Positions 62,383 to 64,000 of a DNA stretch of 64,000 bases are shown in pieces; within the stretch, counting starts at the first letter, position 1, and the number at the start of each line of letters is the position of its first letter. The position numbers and the translations under genes were made by a program. The stretch is from contig NZ_JAIUHG010000025.1 of assembly GCF_020164955.1 (NCBI RefSeq), positions 41,091 through 105,090 of the forward strand, read 5' to 3'. Under the pieces are notes generated by a model. That model did no database searches. It saw only the letters and a list, made by a program, of their open reading frames with translations, and was not told where the DNA came from. This DNA is from Mesorhizobium sp. CA8. GTDB taxonomy: Bacteria > Pseudomonadota > Alphaproteobacteria > Rhizobiales > Rhizobiaceae.

Positions 62383-63507
62383 ATGCTTGACCCGATCGTG
62401 AACTTCTTCACCCGGATCTTCCAATGGATCGGCCGCGGCATTGGCTTGGCCATCGGCGCCATCCTGTGGCCGTTCATGTGGGTCGGCCGCTGGTACGGAC
62501 AGCGTGGCTGGATACTGAAGGTTGTGGTCGGCCTTGCCATTCTGGTATTGATCGGCCTCTACGCCAATTTCTTCTACGCCACCCAGTGGTGGAACAATTT
62601 CAACCCGAACTATCCCGACACCTACACGTTCGAGAAGCGCAGCGTTTCCGCCGGCGAGCAGGTTTCGGCCGGCAGCGGCACCGACACGGCTAAGACCTGC
62701 GGCAACTCGGCGATCGCCCAGGTCGCCGCCGATCTGACGGATTTCAACGTCAATCAGAATGCCTGGGTCTCGTCGATGATCCTGTACAAGCTCGGCCTGT
62801 TCGGCATCAACTGGGACAACACGCCGTGGATGGACAACAAGGCCTCCTTCCAGCGCGGCATCAATCAGGCGGTGCGGCGCACCGCGACCGAGCTTGCCGA
62901 CAATCTCGGCCGCGTGCGCACGACCTCGCAGATCGACGCCGACCTGCAGGACGCGCGCGGCAATTTGCAATTCGACGAATACACCTGGTATTTCGGCCTG
63001 AATCCGTTCGGGCCCAAGACGCCGACGCCGAGCTATTATCGCGACGCGGTGCGCAAGCTGCACTCCTTCAACGCCCGTCTCGCCACTTGCCAGGCGACCT
63101 TCGACGCCCGCGCCGACAATCTCAAACAGTATATCGACCGCATCGCCAGCGACATCGGCTCGACCTCCGCCATCCTCAAGGAGCGCGCCGAAAACCACAA
63201 CAATGGCTGGTTCGATACTCGCGCCGACGACCGCTTCTGGTTCGCCTATGGCCAGCTCTACGCCTATTACGGCCTGATGAAGGGCTCCCAGGCCGACTTC
63301 GAGGACGTGATCAAGGAAAAGCACCTGCAGAATCTGTGGGACACGATGGACCAGCAATTCGTCTCGGCGCTGCGCATCCAGCCCTTCATCATCGCCAACG
63401 GCCGCGAAGATGGCTGGCTGTTGCCGACGCACCTGACGACGATGGGCTTCTACATCCTGCGCGTGCGCTCCAACATGGTCGAGATCAGCAACGTGCTGAC
63501 GCAATAG
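62383..63507 (+). CDS. DUF2333 membrane protein, fifth gene of the module
   Basis: The 374-residue protein starts MLDPIVNFFTRIFQWIGRGI and has a hydrophobic stretch at about 20-35 and a clear membrane helix at about 45-66 (LKVVVGLAILVLIGLYANFF). The remaining 300 residues are outside the helix and rich in aromatic and charged residues (FDEYTWYFGLNPFGPKTPTP, WFDTRADDRFWFAYGQLYAY). This matches the DUF2333 family of proteobacterial membrane proteins, which has no known function. It lies 218 bases after the fourth gene, behind three repeat hairpins, so it may be separately transcribed. Confidence 0.88.
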   Translation: MLDPIVNFFTRIFQWIGRGIGLAIGAILWPFMWVGRWYGQRGWILKVVVGLAILVLIGLYANFFYATQWWNNFNPNYPDTYTFEKRSVSAGEQVSAGSGTDTAKTCGNSAIAQVAADLTDFNVNQNAWVSSMILYKLGLFGINWDNTPWMDNKASFQRGINQAVRRTATELADNLGRVRTTSQIDADLQDARGNLQFDEYTWYFGLNPFGPKTPTPSYYRDAVRKLHSFNARLATCQATFDARADNLKQYIDRIASDIGSTSAILKERAENHNNGWFDTRADDRFWFAYGQLYAYYGLMKGSQADFEDVIKEKHLQNLWDTMDQQFVSALRIQPFIIANGREDGWLLPTHLTTMGFYILRVRSNMVEISNVLTQ

Positions 63508-63815
63508 CGGCGCGTTAAGCCAAGACGGCGATGGTGGATTTGCGCCGTCGCCTCTGTCGCTTTTCGCGTATTCAGCGGCTGTTTTGAGACGGCGGAACGG
63601 CCTTCGCTCTGGCTTCTATACGCCGCAAGCGACCGGGCCGAAGACCCGAACGGGTCGGACCGGGAACAGCAGTACTTTCTTTGCAGGAAACTTAGTTGCA
63701 TGGAAGTTGACGCCGCGGCTGCGACAGGGTTAGAACTTGCCCTTGCGTCCGCGCGGCGTTTCGAACATGCACAGATGATCAAACCCTCCACCGTCCAATC
63801 CAGAGGAAAGCCGTC
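63508..63815. other. Intergenic region before fhs
   Basis: These 308 bases hold a possible terminator (GACGGCG and CGCCGTC at 63524-63549) after the DUF2333 gene and presumably the fhs promoter. No gene seen. No clear riboswitch fold could be recognised by eye. Confidence 0.45.
63524..63549 (+). terminator. Possible terminator after the DUF2333 gene
   Basis: GACGGCG and CGCCGTC enclose a twelve-base loop; the downstream T run is weak (CTCTGTCGCTTTT). Confidence 0.4.
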
Positions 63816-64000
63816 ATGGCCGAAGTGAAGTCCGACATCGAGATCGCGCGCGGCGCCAGGAAGAAACCGATCCAGGAGATCGGCGCCAAGATCGGCATCC
63901 CGAACGAGCATCTCTTACCCTATGGCCACGACAAGGCGAAGGTCTCGGCCGAGTTCATCAAGTCGGTGAAGGGCAACAAGAACGGCAAGCTGATCCTTGT
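63816..64000 (+). CDS. fhs: Formate-tetrahydrofolate ligase, N-terminal fragment
   Basis: The first 61 complete codons are in the window; the rest lies beyond base 64000. The start MAEVKSDIEIARGARKKPIQ and NEHLLPYGHDKAKVSAEFIK match the conserved N-terminus of Fhs, which makes 10-formyltetrahydrofolate from formate, ATP and tetrahydrofolate. The ATG follows GAGGAAAG. Incomplete because of the window edge, not a break. Confidence 0.85.
   Translation, partial: MAEVKSDIEIARGARKKPIQEIGAKIGIPNEHLLPYGHDKAKVSAEFIKSVKGNKNGKLIL

Noticed and set aside
1..64000. CRISPR arrays, tRNA or rRNA genes, insertion sequences, prophage genes
   Set aside because: No regularly spaced repeats, no cloverleaf sequences, no transposase or integrase motifs were seen on either strand.

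Overview
The window is a gene-dense, GC-rich alphaproteobacterial chromosome segment, most likely from Mesorhizobium or a close relative (Rhizobiales). The evidence is the gene content (fbc/pet operon, choXWV, UbiK-Lgt-MidA neighbourhood, MoxR-DUF58-DUF4159 cluster, DUF2333), the codon bias, and several families of nested-palindrome intergenic repeats typical of rhizobial genomes. No tRNA, rRNA, CRISPR array, insertion sequence or prophage gene was seen. Most of it is core chromosome.

Layout. 1-5 kb: ubiK (minus, cut by the window edge), lgt, a MidA-type methyltransferase, pgeF, an M24-fold protein and a lipoprotein. 5-11 kb: prs, an AraC regulator divergent from an Fsr-type MFS exporter, a non-heme chloroperoxidase divergent from an OhrR-type MarR regulator with shared palindromic operators, and a GST-like protein. 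11-16 kb: rplY, pth, ychF, two MaoC hydratases, apt and a PAP2 acid phosphatase. 16-19 kb: the cytochrome bc1 operon petABC. 19-26.5 kb: a cupin, a DUF6665-like protein, three tandem ABC half-exporters and an unknown protein. 26.8-32 kb: trmL, soxR, an unknown basic protein, hemF, DUF1344 and DUF1059 proteins, then a two-gene cassette of a small outer-membrane-like protein and an autotransporter-passenger-like S8 protease. 32-42 kb: DUF1285-NUDIX-cca on minus, diverging from moxR-DUF58-DUF4159-membrane protein on plus. 42-48.8 kb: clpS, three small envelope/secreted proteins, an OmpR/EnvZ-type two-component system, a YciI protein, a PLP decarboxylase and cysK. 49-56 kb: a SARP-like/TPR regulator, an ETHE1-rhodanese persulfide dioxygenase, the choline uptake operon choXWV and tdk.

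56.4-63.5 kb holds five same-strand genes that look like one functional module: a long coiled-coil protein, an unknown soluble protein, an AAA+ ATPase, another unknown soluble protein and a DUF2333 membrane protein. They are split by two clusters of rhizobial repeats, one of which supplies the ribosome binding site of the fourth gene. This is the best candidate for an uncharacterised system. The window ends inside fhs (formate-tetrahydrofolate ligase).

Protein names rest on motif reading and recalled family knowledge; no database search was possible.
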